Positions 17,931 through 27,337 of a stretch of DNA of 28,132 bases are shown one piece after another. Both the position numbers and the translations under genes were made by a program. Each line of letters starts with the position of its first letter. Position 1 is the stretch's first letter. The notes beneath the pieces are model-generated. The model was not told where the DNA came from and did no database searches. It worked only from the letters and a program-made list of their open reading frames with translations. This DNA comes from Stramenopiles sp. TOSAG23-2 (lineage: Eukaryota > Sar). The stretch is from positions 1-28,132 of the forward strand of contig LT649406.1 of NCBI GenBank assembly GCA_900128395.1. The letters are read 5' to 3'.

Positions 17931-19085
17931 ATGAAAAGATTATCCATATTAAAAAGACATTTCACATCATCCATCATGGCTGCAAAGCAAACAAATTCAG
18001 AAGTTTCTAATTCTATACAAAACTCGACGTGCTTCGTTACGTTAACACGTTCTAAGAAATTAAATTCATTAACTATGAATATGATTAATGGTTTAAACGA
18101 TGTATTTCATAACATTGTTTTAAAAGATAAAGTCAAAGTGCTTGTATTGGAAGGAGAAGGTGCAAAAGCATTTTGTGCTGGTGGTGACGTTGCAAAAGTT
18201 CGTGAGTCTGGTTTATCTGACGATAAAAGTTTAACATATAATTTTTTTCATGATGAATATCTTTTGAATCATATTATTGGGACACAACAATTTGCCGATC
18301 AAATTTCAATTTGGGATGGCATTACGATGGGTGGTGGTGTAGGAATTTCAGTTCATGGAAAATATAGGGTAGCAACTGAAAAAACATTATTTGCAAAACC
18401 TGAAACTGCAATTGGATTTTTCCCTGATGTTGGTGGTTCATATTTTCTTTCTAAATTAGCTGGATCCTTAGGTCCATTTATTGGCATTACGGGTTGGAGA
18501 TTAAATGCAAAAGATTTAATGTATACAGGTATAGCTACACATTATATTAAATCGGATCAAATTGAAGCGCTTAAAAATGAATTAGCAACCACTACGGTAA
18601 ATGATAAATCAACCGTTGCAAATATTTTAAATAAATTTGCATCTAAACCAGGAAATGAAGTGGCTGAAAGTAGCTTATTAAAAAATCGAGATGTTATTGA
18701 TAAATGTTTTTCACATAATACAATAGAAGAAATATTTAATGCATTGGAAATGGAAAATAAAAATAATAACGGCAATGAAGAATTTGCAACTGAAGTATTA
18801 AATACAATATCACCATTTTCACCAGCAGCGATGAAACAAACATTAATGTTGATTCAAAAAGGAACTGGATTACCATTATCAGATTGTTTAATAATGGAAT
18901 TTAATTTATGCCAACATATTGTTCAAGATACTAATTCAGATTTTTATGAAGGTGTTCGCGCTGTACTTGTTGATAAAGATAGAAAATATGATTGGAAAGA
19001 AGGCAATACATTGGAAGAAGTTGATTTAAATGATATTGAGAAAAAATTCAATTCAATCGGTGATAAAAGTTTAGTTATAGGTTGA
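17931..19085 (+). CDS. HIBCH: 3-hydroxyisobutyryl-CoA hydrolase, mitochondrial
   Basis: The 384-residue protein belongs to the crotonase fold and matches HIBCH, which releases 3-hydroxyisobutyrate from its CoA ester in mitochondrial valine breakdown. Residues 1-20 (MKRLSILKRHFTSSIMAAKQ) are basic and hydroxylated, a good mitochondrial presequence. The oxyanion-hole strands are present (AFCAGGDV; GITMGGGVGIS). The hydrolase-specific block PETAIGFFPDVGG gives the expected Glu (E158) and Asp (D166), which separate it from enoyl-CoA hydratases. The HIBCH-type C-terminal region (QKGTGLPLSDCLIMEF, GVRAVLVDKDRKYDW) is complete. Length is usual for the family. The single exon starts with the ATG at 17931. 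It precedes the CMD gene in the same direction, 274 bp apart, with no sign of co-transcription. Confidence 0.95.
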   Translation: MKRLSILKRHFTSSIMAAKQTNSEVSNSIQNSTCFVTLTRSKKLNSLTMNMINGLNDVFHNIVLKDKVKVLVLEGEGAKAFCAGGDVAKVRESGLSDDKSLTYNFFHDEYLLNHIIGTQQFADQISIWDGITMGGGVGISVHGKYRVATEKTLFAKPETAIGFFPDVGGSYFLSKLAGSLGPFIGITGWRLNAKDLMYTGIATHYIKSDQIEALKNELATTTVNDKSTVANILNKFASKPGNEVAESSLLKNRDVIDKCFSHNTIEEIFNALEMENKNNNGNEEFATEVLNTISPFSPAAMKQTLMLIQKGTGLPLSDCLIMEFNLCQHIVQDTNSDFYEGVRAVLVDKDRKYDWKEGNTLEEVDLNDIEKKFNSIGDKSLVIG

Positions 19086-19267
19086 AGTGTGTATTGTGTA
19101 AAGTTGATTTTAATTTGTTTTTGATGGATTTTGCTTTTTTTGTTTTGATGGATAGTGATGGGCATCTATTCTTGGTATTAATAGTATAACTTACTAAAAA
19201 TATTTATGTTTATGTATCTTTTTAATAAATAACAACCTACTACGTCTTAGTAACTTAGTCTTACCCG

Positions 19268-19331
19268 AAATATATATATATATATATATATATTGCATAC
19301 TGCATATACAAATATATATATTGCATACTGA
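19268..19331. repeat. TA microsatellite with a short direct repeat
   Basis: A TA run of about 24 bases (around 19270-19293) is followed by two copies of ATATATATTGCATACTG, at about 19286-19302 and 19314-19330. The second lies 30 bp before the CMD-protein start codon. It probably arose by slippage. Confidence 0.7.
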
Positions 19332-19359
19332 AACAAACAAAACAAACAATTACGCTACC

Positions 19360-20634
19360 ATGTCCTCAAAAGCAAGACCGAATTTCCCATTGTTAAAAAG
19401 AAATAGAACGGCATCATTACAACAACGCGTATTGCCGCCATCCAATCAACGTGTTCCAGCATTAGAAAAAGAAAATTGGAGAGATGATATAAAACCTTTA
19501 ATCCCAGGAAAATATCCGGGCAATGTATTTAAAGCATTTGCAAATCATCCAGAATTTTTTAAAAATTGGATGCGCTGGGCAAATCATGTCGTATTTAAAT
19601 CTGAATTGATGCAATCACATACGAGACAACGTAATTTAGCAATAGCAAGAACAGGTTATTTAAAAAATTGTGAATATACATTTGCCTCTTATATCAATAT
19701 TGGTGCTGCAAGAGATGGAAAAAATGCACATTCAGCGTTCACTGCTGCTGATGTACAAGCTATACAAAATGGTTCTCAAGATTCACATTGGCGTTCAAAT
19801 GCAAATCAATCCAAAAGCAACGATCCGAATTTAGATATTGCTGTCTTACGTGTTGCAGAGGAATTACATTTCGATGCATGTGTTACAGAAGAGACATGGA
19901 ATATGTTATTGAAATCATTTAACTTGAAACAATGTGTAGATATTGTGGCAAGTTGTGGACATTACACATTAAATAGCTATTTATTGAATTCATTAGGTGT
20001 GCAAGCAGATACATTTAAAGTTGAATATACGTTTCCTAATTTCAAACAAACAGCTGGTAGTATTGTAGGTATGGCAAATGGTAAAAGACCAACAAAACCA
20101 CGTATACAACCGGTGGATAAAGTGTATACGCCATTAAATATCAATGTCTTAAAAACTATGAGAAATCATCAAGATATGAATAAACGATGGTCAACATTTG
20201 CACAATATGTTTTAAGCAATAAAAATAATAGTGTATCTCGTCGTTTACGGGAAATTGCAATTTTACGAACTGGATGGTTATGCAATAGTACATATGAATG
20301 GCATCAACATATTCGTATGGCAAAAGCTGATTGTAATATGACAATGGCAGATTTCAAAGCAATTGAAATTGGATATACAAGTCCACATTGGAACGACGAA
20401 GAAAGAATTTTATTAAAAGCAACTGATGAATTACGATTTCATTGTGCATTGAATGATGAAATCTGGAGTGAAATGAATAAATATTATTCCACAAAACAAA
20501 TCATTGATTTAATTGCAACGGTTGGTCAATATACATTGGTATCATACATGTTAAATAGTTTTGGCGTTCAATTGGAAGAGGATTTAAATGTCACACCGAG
20601 GTACGATACATTTCGCCCAGATTTAGCAATGTAA
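19360..20634 (+). CDS. Tandem carboxymuconolactone decarboxylase (AhpD-like) domain protein
   Basis: The ATG at 19360 gives 424 residues; the open frame upstream begins only at a TTG. Two homologous all-helical CMD domains follow an N-terminal basic extension. The second (about 278-410) has the motif RTGWLCNSTYEWHQHIRMA, typical of this family, including the Cys and His thought to act in peroxidase or decarboxylase chemistry. The first (about 70-225) has RTGYLKNCEYTFASYI: the Cys is displaced by two positions and the Trp and His are lost. Both domains end with parallel strings (CVDIVASCGHYTLNSYLLNS and IIDLIATVGQYTLVSYMLNS). A duplicated, partly degenerate enzyme is likely. Substrate is unknown; relatives act in redox defence or aromatic-acid metabolism. 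No targeting signal is obvious. Confidence 0.85.
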   Translation: MSSKARPNFPLLKRNRTASLQQRVLPPSNQRVPALEKENWRDDIKPLIPGKYPGNVFKAFANHPEFFKNWMRWANHVVFKSELMQSHTRQRNLAIARTGYLKNCEYTFASYINIGAARDGKNAHSAFTAADVQAIQNGSQDSHWRSNANQSKSNDPNLDIAVLRVAEELHFDACVTEETWNMLLKSFNLKQCVDIVASCGHYTLNSYLLNSLGVQADTFKVEYTFPNFKQTAGSIVGMANGKRPTKPRIQPVDKVYTPLNINVLKTMRNHQDMNKRWSTFAQYVLSNKNNSVSRRLREIAILRTGWLCNSTYEWHQHIRMAKADCNMTMADFKAIEIGYTSPHWNDEERILLKATDELRFHCALNDEIWSEMNKYYSTKQIIDLIATVGQYTLVSYMLNSFGVQLEEDLNVTPRYDTFRPDLAM

Positions 20635-20649
20635 AGGAGAGAGCGAGAA

Positions 20650-20682
<33 letters not shown>

Positions 20683-20868
20683 AGTGTAAAATATATTATT
20701 TTATGATATTATATTTCTCAATATAACTTTAGATTTGAACCAACATAAATATGGGTCATATGCATATATATAAAAAATTATATATAAAACATTTTTACAC
20801 ACGCATCTCGCTTTTAAAATCTTGATATATATTACGACGTATATATAATATACATCATATATATATAT
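20635..20868. repeat. AT-rich 3' flank with AT microsatellites
   Basis: The 3' flanks of the convergent CMD and ubiquitin-like genes contain GA-flanked AT runs at about 20651-20677 and 20856-20875. I see no gene or terminator signal beyond AT richness. Confidence 0.6.
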
Positions 20869-21092
20869 ATATATAATTAAAAAATCTGTTTATACTACAT
20901 CCATTTTTTGCCATGGATTGTAATAAACTGAACAACAATCACATGTAGCAAAACAACTTTCTTTCGTAGTATATACAAGGATATATAATTAAAAAATCTG
21001 TTTATACTACATCCATTTTTTGCCATGGATTGTAATAAACTGAACAACAATCACATGTAGCAAAACAACTTTCTTTCGTAGTATATACAAGG
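20869..21092 (+). repeat. 112-bp duplication at 3' end of the ubiquitin-like gene
   Basis: Copy 1 is 20869-20980 and copy 2 is 20981-21092, with no mismatch seen. Copy 2 carries the last 30 codons and stop of the minus-strand gene. Copy 1 is a non-coding echo downstream of the stop. Confidence 0.95.
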
Positions 21093-21715
21093 GCCCTCCC
21101 ACAATCGCATACTGGCAAGGTGACATTTTTACAACACCAACAAGTAGGTGCACGTAAACATATTTTCCAACTCCATTTTGAAAAATTAACAACAGCTTTG
21201 ACTGCTCTATAAATAGCATATATAATAATACCAACAACAATCGCTATGGTAAAGATAGCCATACCATCCATACCACCATTTAAGCGCAAGTTTAAATCAA
21301 TCGTAGAATGATTTAAAATATTTTGTTCTTTTAATGTTATTCTATTGTTGTTATTATTATTACTATCATCACTATTATTATCACGTTGTTTTTTATAAAT
21401 TGGTCTACCATTTATACTATATATTTGTTCATTTTTATTTAAACCAACGCGATCTTCGATATATTTTTCAATATCTTCCAATGTCCTTGGATTATTCACC
21501 GTGATGATCGATTGATCATATAAACGAACAAATATTTGATATGGTGTATCGTCATTATCGTTTTGTTCATATTGTTGTATGGTTATTTCCACGTCTTTTT
21601 TCCCAATCTTATTATCATTAATAATATTAATACTTGTTGATAATGGTATTGTTAATAGTTTGCTCGATCCATTTTCATAATAATCTATATTCGACATGGC
21701 GTCATCTGAATACAT
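21002..21715 (-). CDS. Ubiquitin-like domain fused to a membrane helix and Cys-rich tail
   Basis: The 237-residue protein starts at the ATG at 21713-21715. Residues 1-58 are Asn- and Asp-rich. Residues 59-148 read as a ubiquitin-like fold (YQIFVRLYDQSIITVNNPRT at the start, NILNHSTIDLNLRLNGG at the end), with a 20-residue Asn/Asp insertion before the last strands. The ubiquitin LRLRGG end is matched by LNLRLNGG, followed at once by MDGMA. A single hydrophobic helix (about 152-171) follows, then a basic stretch, then ten cysteines in 39 residues with CWCC, CDC and CDCC groups, possibly metal-binding or palmitoylated. No signal peptide is seen, so the ubiquitin-like part is probably cytosolic. 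Whether a protease cuts after GG is unknown. It is convergent with the CMD gene. Confidence 0.75.
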   Translation of the reverse strand: MYSDDAMSNIDYYENGSSKLLTIPLSTSINIINDNKIGKKDVEITIQQYEQNDNDDTPYQIFVRLYDQSIITVNNPRTLEDIEKYIEDRVGLNKNEQIYSINGRPIYKKQRDNNSDDSNNNNNNRITLKEQNILNHSTIDLNLRLNGGMDGMAIFTIAIVVGIIIYAIYRAVKAVVNFSKWSWKICLRAPTCWCCKNVTLPVCDCGRALVYTTKESCFATCDCCSVYYNPWQKMDVV

Positions 21716-21866
21716 GATGTATTTGCTTCGTAATCTTAATCTTAAGATTTATTTATGGTATTGTTAATAGTTTGCTCGATCCATTTTCATAATAATCTAT
21801 ATTCGACATGGCGTCATCTGAATACATGATGTATTTGCTTCGTAATCTTAATCTTAATATTTATTT
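21643..21866 (+). repeat. 112-bp duplication over the ubiquitin-like gene start
   Basis: Copy 1 is 21643-21754 and copy 2 is 21755-21866, with one mismatch (21746 G against 21858 T). The unit includes the start codon and first 24 codons on the minus strand. The outer copy of the start (near 21827) cannot read into the gene body in frame. Confidence 0.95.
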
Positions 21867-22159
21867 ATCTATATATATATATATATATGTATATATGATT
21901 CTATCCCTCCATTCCACTTATACTTTCTATCTTTCTTACAAAACCAAAGTGTATATATATGTTTTGTCCTCCACTTTTTTTTAAAATAAACCTCCTTTAA
22001 AACTACATTAAGGTATTATTTATTGTATAGAAAAATCTGGTTTCAACACGTGGTTTTATTAATTGCCTATCGTATTATATGGAAAATACAACGGAACACA
22101 ATTCGAAAATTACGAAAATCAAATAATGAATATGAAAAATATTCGCAAAAAAAAAAAAT

Positions 22160-23140
22160 ATTATACTTTGATTGGTCTATTTATTCGACAAAGGTAGTGT
22201 ATAAAAACTATTTTTTCCAAAATAATTTCAGTAAAACATATGATCTGCGGATGATACACCTATCAATTTTGTACCATCTTTGATTGGTCTATTTATTCGA
22301 CAAAGGTAGTGTATAAAAACTATTTTTTCCAAAATAATTTCAGTAAAACATATGATCTGCGGATGATGCACCTATCAATTTTGTACCATGATTGTATACT
22401 CTACTACTGATCATTATATTTCATAAATGATATAACTAAGTTGATATTACCGTATACTTTGATTGGTCTATTTATTATACGACAAGGTAGTATAAAAACT
22501 ATTTTTTCCAAAATAATTTCAGTAAAACATATGATCTGCGGATCATACACCTATCAATTTTGTACCATGTATATATATGTTTTGTCCTCCACTTTTTTTT
22601 AAAATAAACCTCCTTTAAAACTACATTAAGGTATTATTTATTGTATAGAAAAATCTGGTTTCAACACGTGGTTTTATTAATTGCCTATCGTATTATATGG
22701 AAAATACAACGGAACACAATTCGAAAATTACGAAAATCAAATAATGAATATGAAAAATATTCGCAAAAAAAAAAAATATTATACTTTGATTGGTCTATTT
22801 ATTCGACAAAGGTAGTGTATAAAAACTATTTTTTCCAAAATAATTTCAGTAAAACATATGATCTGCGGATGATGCACCTATCAATTTTGTACCATGATTG
22901 TATACTCTACTACTGATCATTATATTTCATAAATGATATAACTAAGTTGATATTACCGTATACTTTGATTGGTCTATTTATTATACGACAAGGTAGTATA
23001 AAAACTATTTTTTCCAAAATAATTTCAGTAAAACATATGATCTGCGGATGATGCACCTATCAATTGTGTACCATGATTGTATACTCTACTACTGATCATT
23101 ATATTTCATAAATGATATAACTAAGTTGATATTACCGTAT
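22160..23140 (+). promoter_or_regulatory. Five repeated CCAAT/TATA-like modules
   Basis: Each unit has GATTGGTC (inverse CCAAT box) followed about 30 bp later by GTATAAAAAC, at 22170, 22282, 22462, 22788 and 22968. The downstream part (CATATGATCTGCGGATGATG...) is also repeated. The layout resembles a basal promoter upstream of the NEK gene or of a short transcript. Function is inferred from motif order only, and some copies may be assembly echoes. Confidence 0.35.
22166..22389 (+). repeat. 112-bp duplication inside the array
   Basis: Copy 1 is 22166-22277 and copy 2 is 22278-22389. They differ at one base (GATGATACACC against GATGATGCACC). The size matches the two other 112-bp duplications nearby. 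Confidence 0.9.
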
Positions 23141-23363
23141 ACACATACTGTATCAGTAAAAATCACCTTAGTGCCTTTTTGCACCACTTTTTTTTAAAAA
23201 ACACTTCAATAGATCTATTCAAAACAACAAAATAAAAGAGTTGTTCGTATCATACGGATGTAATTAAAACATTTATTAGTTTTTTCTTGCTTTTTTTCTT
23301 TTTAATTAACAATTGATTATTACTTAGCATATATAATAGCCGCTGAATCAAAGTAACACAACC

Positions 23364-26300
23364 ATGTCGTCGAACGATAATAATAATGAACAGTCACCAC
23401 CGAAACGTCCACCACGTAAAAATAATTTAAAAATCTTGGAAAAATATAAAATTATTAAAGAACTTGGACGTGGTGCATTTGGTGCAGCTTTATTAGTAAC
23501 ACGACATACGGATAATAAAAATTTTGTGATGAAAAAAATTGATTTACAGAATATGCCACCACAAGAAAAAAAAGCTGCAGAGATTGAAGTTAATGTCTTG
23601 AAAAAGTTAAAACACCAAAATATTGTAAAATATGTCGAGAGTGGATTTGAAGAAAGTCAACGTAGTGGCAATAGTCGTTTTCGCACGTCACATTTATTAA
23701 TAGTTATGGAATTTGCTAATGGTGGTGATTTATCTGCCTTAGTTGCAAAGCAAAAGAAAATGGTACCAAGGAAATACTTTAAAGAAAGTCGCATAATGAG
23801 AATCACTATTCAATGTATGCTTGCGTTAGGTTACATGCATAGTCAGCATATCATGCATCGTGATATCAAATCTGCAAATGTTTTTTTACATAATCAAGGT
23901 ACCAGAGGAGAAATTGTGAAACTAGGTGACTTTGGAATTGCAAAAGTATTAGATAACACCTTTCAAAAAGCACGAACGGTTGCTGGCACACCGTATTACA
24001 TGTCCCCAGAAATTTGTAAAGATCAACCATATACCATTAAAAGTGACGTATGGTCCCTTGGTATATTATTGCATGAATTAGCACTTTTAGATTTTCCATT
24101 TAATGCAAGTAATTTATTAGGTTTGGTGCAGAAAGTGGTAAAACAACCAGCGAAACGTTTGCCAACTATCTTTTCCAAAGAATTTCAAACTATAGCAAGA
24201 GAAATGTTAAGTAAAGATCCACGAAAACGACCGGATATAAGGCATTTATTGAGAAAGCCATACGTACGCGAAGGTGTGCAAAGGTTATTGGAAGAAACTC
24301 AATATAAAGTAAAAAGTATTGCGGAAGATAAGCAACAAAAAACACCTCGTGGATTAGCTACTAGGATGAAAAAAATTCAGGATGATATTTCTAAATTAAA
24401 AGTAGGGCGAAATCGCCCAAGGCCATCACGTCAAAATTATAAAAACGCAGAGGATGAAAGGCGCAGGCAACACCAACTGCAACAACAAAAGGAAGAGCAA
24501 CAGCGAAGAGAAAAAGAGGAGAAACAGCGCTTAAAAAAAGAGGAACAAAATAAAAAAATGAAGCAAAAATATGCTGAAAGGCGAAGAAAACAACGTGAGG
24601 CAATGTTACGGGATCGAAAACGATCAAAAGAAAAGTTGGATAAACGACCACAATGGAATAATGATTGGCATCAAGATGATGATGTAGAAGTATTAGTATC
24701 AGATCAGCAATATGAATCCGTAAAATTGCAACAACAACAACAATTAGTACAACAAGAACAACAAGAATTAGTACAACAACAAGAACAACAACAAGAACAA
24801 CAACAGCAATACAATGAATCACCACCACGTAAACATCACAATGTGATTGATCGATATTTGAAACATGGTTCAACTGATTTTCAATTAAATAATGGCAAAA
24901 ATATCAATAATAATCTCCCCCCAAAGCAAGGTGCAAATCCATTCAGTAGTAACGGTGCATTTAAAAATGCGAGTGGTTCTGCCGTTGCTAAGAAAAAATC
25001 ATCTAGTTCGAATGATGATGATGATCAAGATGGTACACGTGAAATTATGTTTGATAGAAATAATGATGGTGCTGCAAAAATGCCACGTTCACCAAATAAA
25101 TTTTATCGACCATCAGCAGCACAGCATCAACGTCAACCATATGAACAATATTCTAAAGAAGCGATGCAAGTACAGCAACATAATAAATACAATTATTTAC
25201 ACCAACACCAACAGCAACAGCGACAACAACAGCGACAACAACAGCGACAACAACAATACAATAACAATGGCATTTATGTTAATAATAGTAATTTACCTCC
25301 ACCATCTTCAAATCGTAATTATATCCAACCAAGACAGTTGCAACAAAACCAACAAGCATATGGCAACTCTGGATGGAGATCCAATGAGCCCTCACCATAT
25401 GGATATCAACAACAGTATCGTCATCAGCAACAGCAGAAACAGTTTGGAGGAGGAGGAGGAGGAGGAGGAGGTGGTGGTGGTGGTGGTGGTGGTGGTATGA
25501 TGTATAACGAATCTCCACAAAGAGAGCAATATCGACGAGATATAGCAGCGGATGAAAGGCGGAAAATATTCGAGCAGAATCAGCAAGCAATGTTGAGAAA
25601 TTGGTATGATGTATAACGAATCTCCACAAAGAGAGCAATATCGACGAGATATAGCAGCGGATGAAAGGCGGAAAATATTCGAGCAGAATCAGCAAGCAAT
25701 GTTGAGAAATAAACGTAGACACGAGGAAGAGTTGCGAAGACATCATCCTAGTGCATTAGGGGAATACCTCCCAAATCAACACACAAATCGTGCTACGTCT
25801 GCACCATTGCGAGACTCTGTTGAAGCTAATAGACGTAGTAATGACAGCAGATCATCAGCTGAAGATAGAAGGAAAGAAAAACTCCGCCGAAGAGAATCGG
25901 ATGATATTGCATATCGCGAAAAATTAAAGCAAGTTAGGGAGCAAGCTCACCAAGATAGATTAATGGTATTGGCGAAAAAAGAAGAAAGGGAGCGAGTAGA
26001 AGCACAGCAGCGTGCACAACAATATGGACAACAACATCATGACGTGCCCTCAAATGCCATGGCGAATAAACCTTCTTCAAAACCACGCACGCGAAAGCAA
26101 ATGATGGAAGAAAAACGCCTGCTTCAAGAGAAGAAAGATCAAGAATATAAGAAACAGTTGGAGAGAGCGCGCAAGGAAGCATACGAGCAAAGACAACAAT
26201 TGCAAAGGAAACACCAAAAGCGCCAAAATAGCCAGGAATCAACTGATAGTAATAACAGTGGTGGCAATGATGCATTGAAGAACACAGGAAAGCAAAACAG

Positions 26301-26876
26301 TGAAGAACTTGCAAATGCACAGACAGATGCGGTGATGAAAGCGGTAATGGCAGAAACCATGAGTCTTGATCTTACAACATCAATAGCTATTTCCGAAGAT
26401 GATTTATGGCGAAATAATTCAAATGATAACACAGATGAACAAAGTGCTGAGGATATGGTTGGTTTAGCAGAGAGTTTGATCAATGTTTTAGGTGGAGAGA
26501 AAGTGACATCTAAGTTCTTTTCAAATTCTTCAGCAGTAGATCCAAATCATGATGCAGTACGAGTCCCGGGAGGCAAAAACAACAAGCCAAAACGAATTAA
26601 TATTGATGATTGACATCTAAGTTCTTTTCAAATTCTTCAGCAGTAGATCCAAATCATGATGCAGTACGAGTCCCGGGAGGCAAAAACAACAAGCCAAAAC
26701 GAATTAATATTGATGATATGAAGGATGGTGCTGATGGTTTTGGAGAGGATGTTTTAGTTGTAAATAAAAATGGAAAAAGTTTCAAGAAACCGGTGACACC
26801 ATTAGATCAAAGTAGTGATAGTTTAGGTGTATTATTTCGAAAAGCACGCGGTCATGGGACTAGAGTGGATCTTTAA
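23364..26876 (+). CDS. NIMA-related (NEK) protein kinase with long coiled-coil tail, broken by two duplications
   Basis: The ATG at 23364 opens a frame that continues, after ignoring one copy each of the 109-bp (25493) and 107-bp (26504) duplications, to 26876: 1098 residues. The kinase domain (about 28-300) has the Gly loop GRGAFG (35-40), Lys57, HRDIKSAN (165-172), DFG (189-191) and TPYYMSPE. Sequence style and Lys-rich insert pattern fit NEK kinases of the NEK1/NEK5 kind, which act at cilia, centrioles and in DNA-damage control. The tail has basic coiled-coil segments (about 365-430, and again from about 740), glutamine tracts (about 450-490 and 610-640) and a poly-glycine run (about 695-711). 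Two further DNA-level changes to the frame come only from the duplications. It faces the TBCC gene tail to tail. Confidence 0.88.
25493..25710 (+). repeat. 109-bp duplication in NEK tail
   Basis: Copy 1 is 25493-25601 and copy 2 is 25602-25710, with no mismatch seen. The stop at 25614-25616 is created by the junction. Ignoring one copy joins the poly-Gly region to the following coiled coil in frame. The unit has no AGGT. Confidence 0.95.
26504..26717 (+). repeat. 107-bp duplication near NEK C-terminus
   Basis: Copy 1 is 26504-26610 and copy 2 is 26611-26717. A TGA at 26611-26613 ends the frame at the junction. Ignoring one copy gives KRINIDDMKDGADGFGEDV and onward to the stop at 26876. The unit has no AGGT. 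Confidence 0.95.
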
Positions 26877-27337
26877 AATTTTTAGTAATCATACGTTCGT
26901 ACGTCTCACACAATGTGGTTAAAATCTAAGTATTAATTTTTTAATACTCGTACGATCGTACAATTTTACTTCCCGTGCTAAGTAATATGCTCAATACTCA
27001 GTCTCAAGAATAATATTCTATCCTATGATACTTTAGCCAGTAATATAATTTAATTTACGCATAATTTATTGTTTTAATTTACTCATGATAATTCCTACTC
27101 TTCAAAAGAATACAATAACTGAAATAATCTATCTCTATATATGTGTATGTGTTGGTATTTTATCAAGATTAACGACCTTCGTAAAATTCTAAAAATATAC
27201 GAAGTATTTAGATGAAAGACTGTGTGTTTTAGAGTATTTTTAGGTTAATTTCATTTTTTTTTTTAATATTTTTTCGTAAAATAATTTATAAAAATATACT
27301 ACGAAATATTTAATATATCATACGCGCGTATATGTTT
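26877..27337. other. Convergent intergenic region with two 12-bp palindromes
   Basis: The 461 bp between the NEK and TBCC stop codons hold no gene. Two perfect palindromes, GTACGATCGTAC (26950-26961) and ATACGCGCGTAT (27320-27331), stand out because they are rich in CG in AT-rich DNA. They may mark 3' ends or bind a factor; neither is supported further. Confidence 0.5.

Larger units (their letters stand above)
21955..23140 (+). repeat. 618-bp direct duplication
   Basis: Bases from about 21955 recur at an offset of 618 (for example 22023 against 22641, and the ATTGG unit at 22166 against 22784). The left copy contains an extra 112-bp duplication and is cut off in the middle of a unit at about 22567, where the right copy starts again. 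The pattern suggests two alleles or alternative paths joined end to end. Confidence 0.8.
21867..23363. other. Long intergenic region dominated by a repeat array
   Basis: About 1.5 kb between the divergent ubiquitin-like and NEK genes. It contains a 618-bp direct duplication and five copies of a unit with ATTGG and TATAAAAA. The 86-91-residue open frames within it occur once per long copy, have no recognised features and are probably chance. Bases 23141-23363 are unique, AT-rich, and should hold the kinase promoter. Confidence 0.6.

Noticed and set aside
22023-22916. Two near-identical 86- and 91-codon open frames as real genes
   Set aside because: They are the two copies of the 618-bp duplication, cross the promoter-like repeats, and the product is a chance AT-rich peptide without family features.
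2450-26717. Idea that each tandem duplication creates a GT-AG intron that removes exactly one copy
   Set aside because: That requires an AGGT inside the unit. Of the eight units lying in coding regions that I checked, only those at 15694 and 17108 contain it, so the model fails for the rest.
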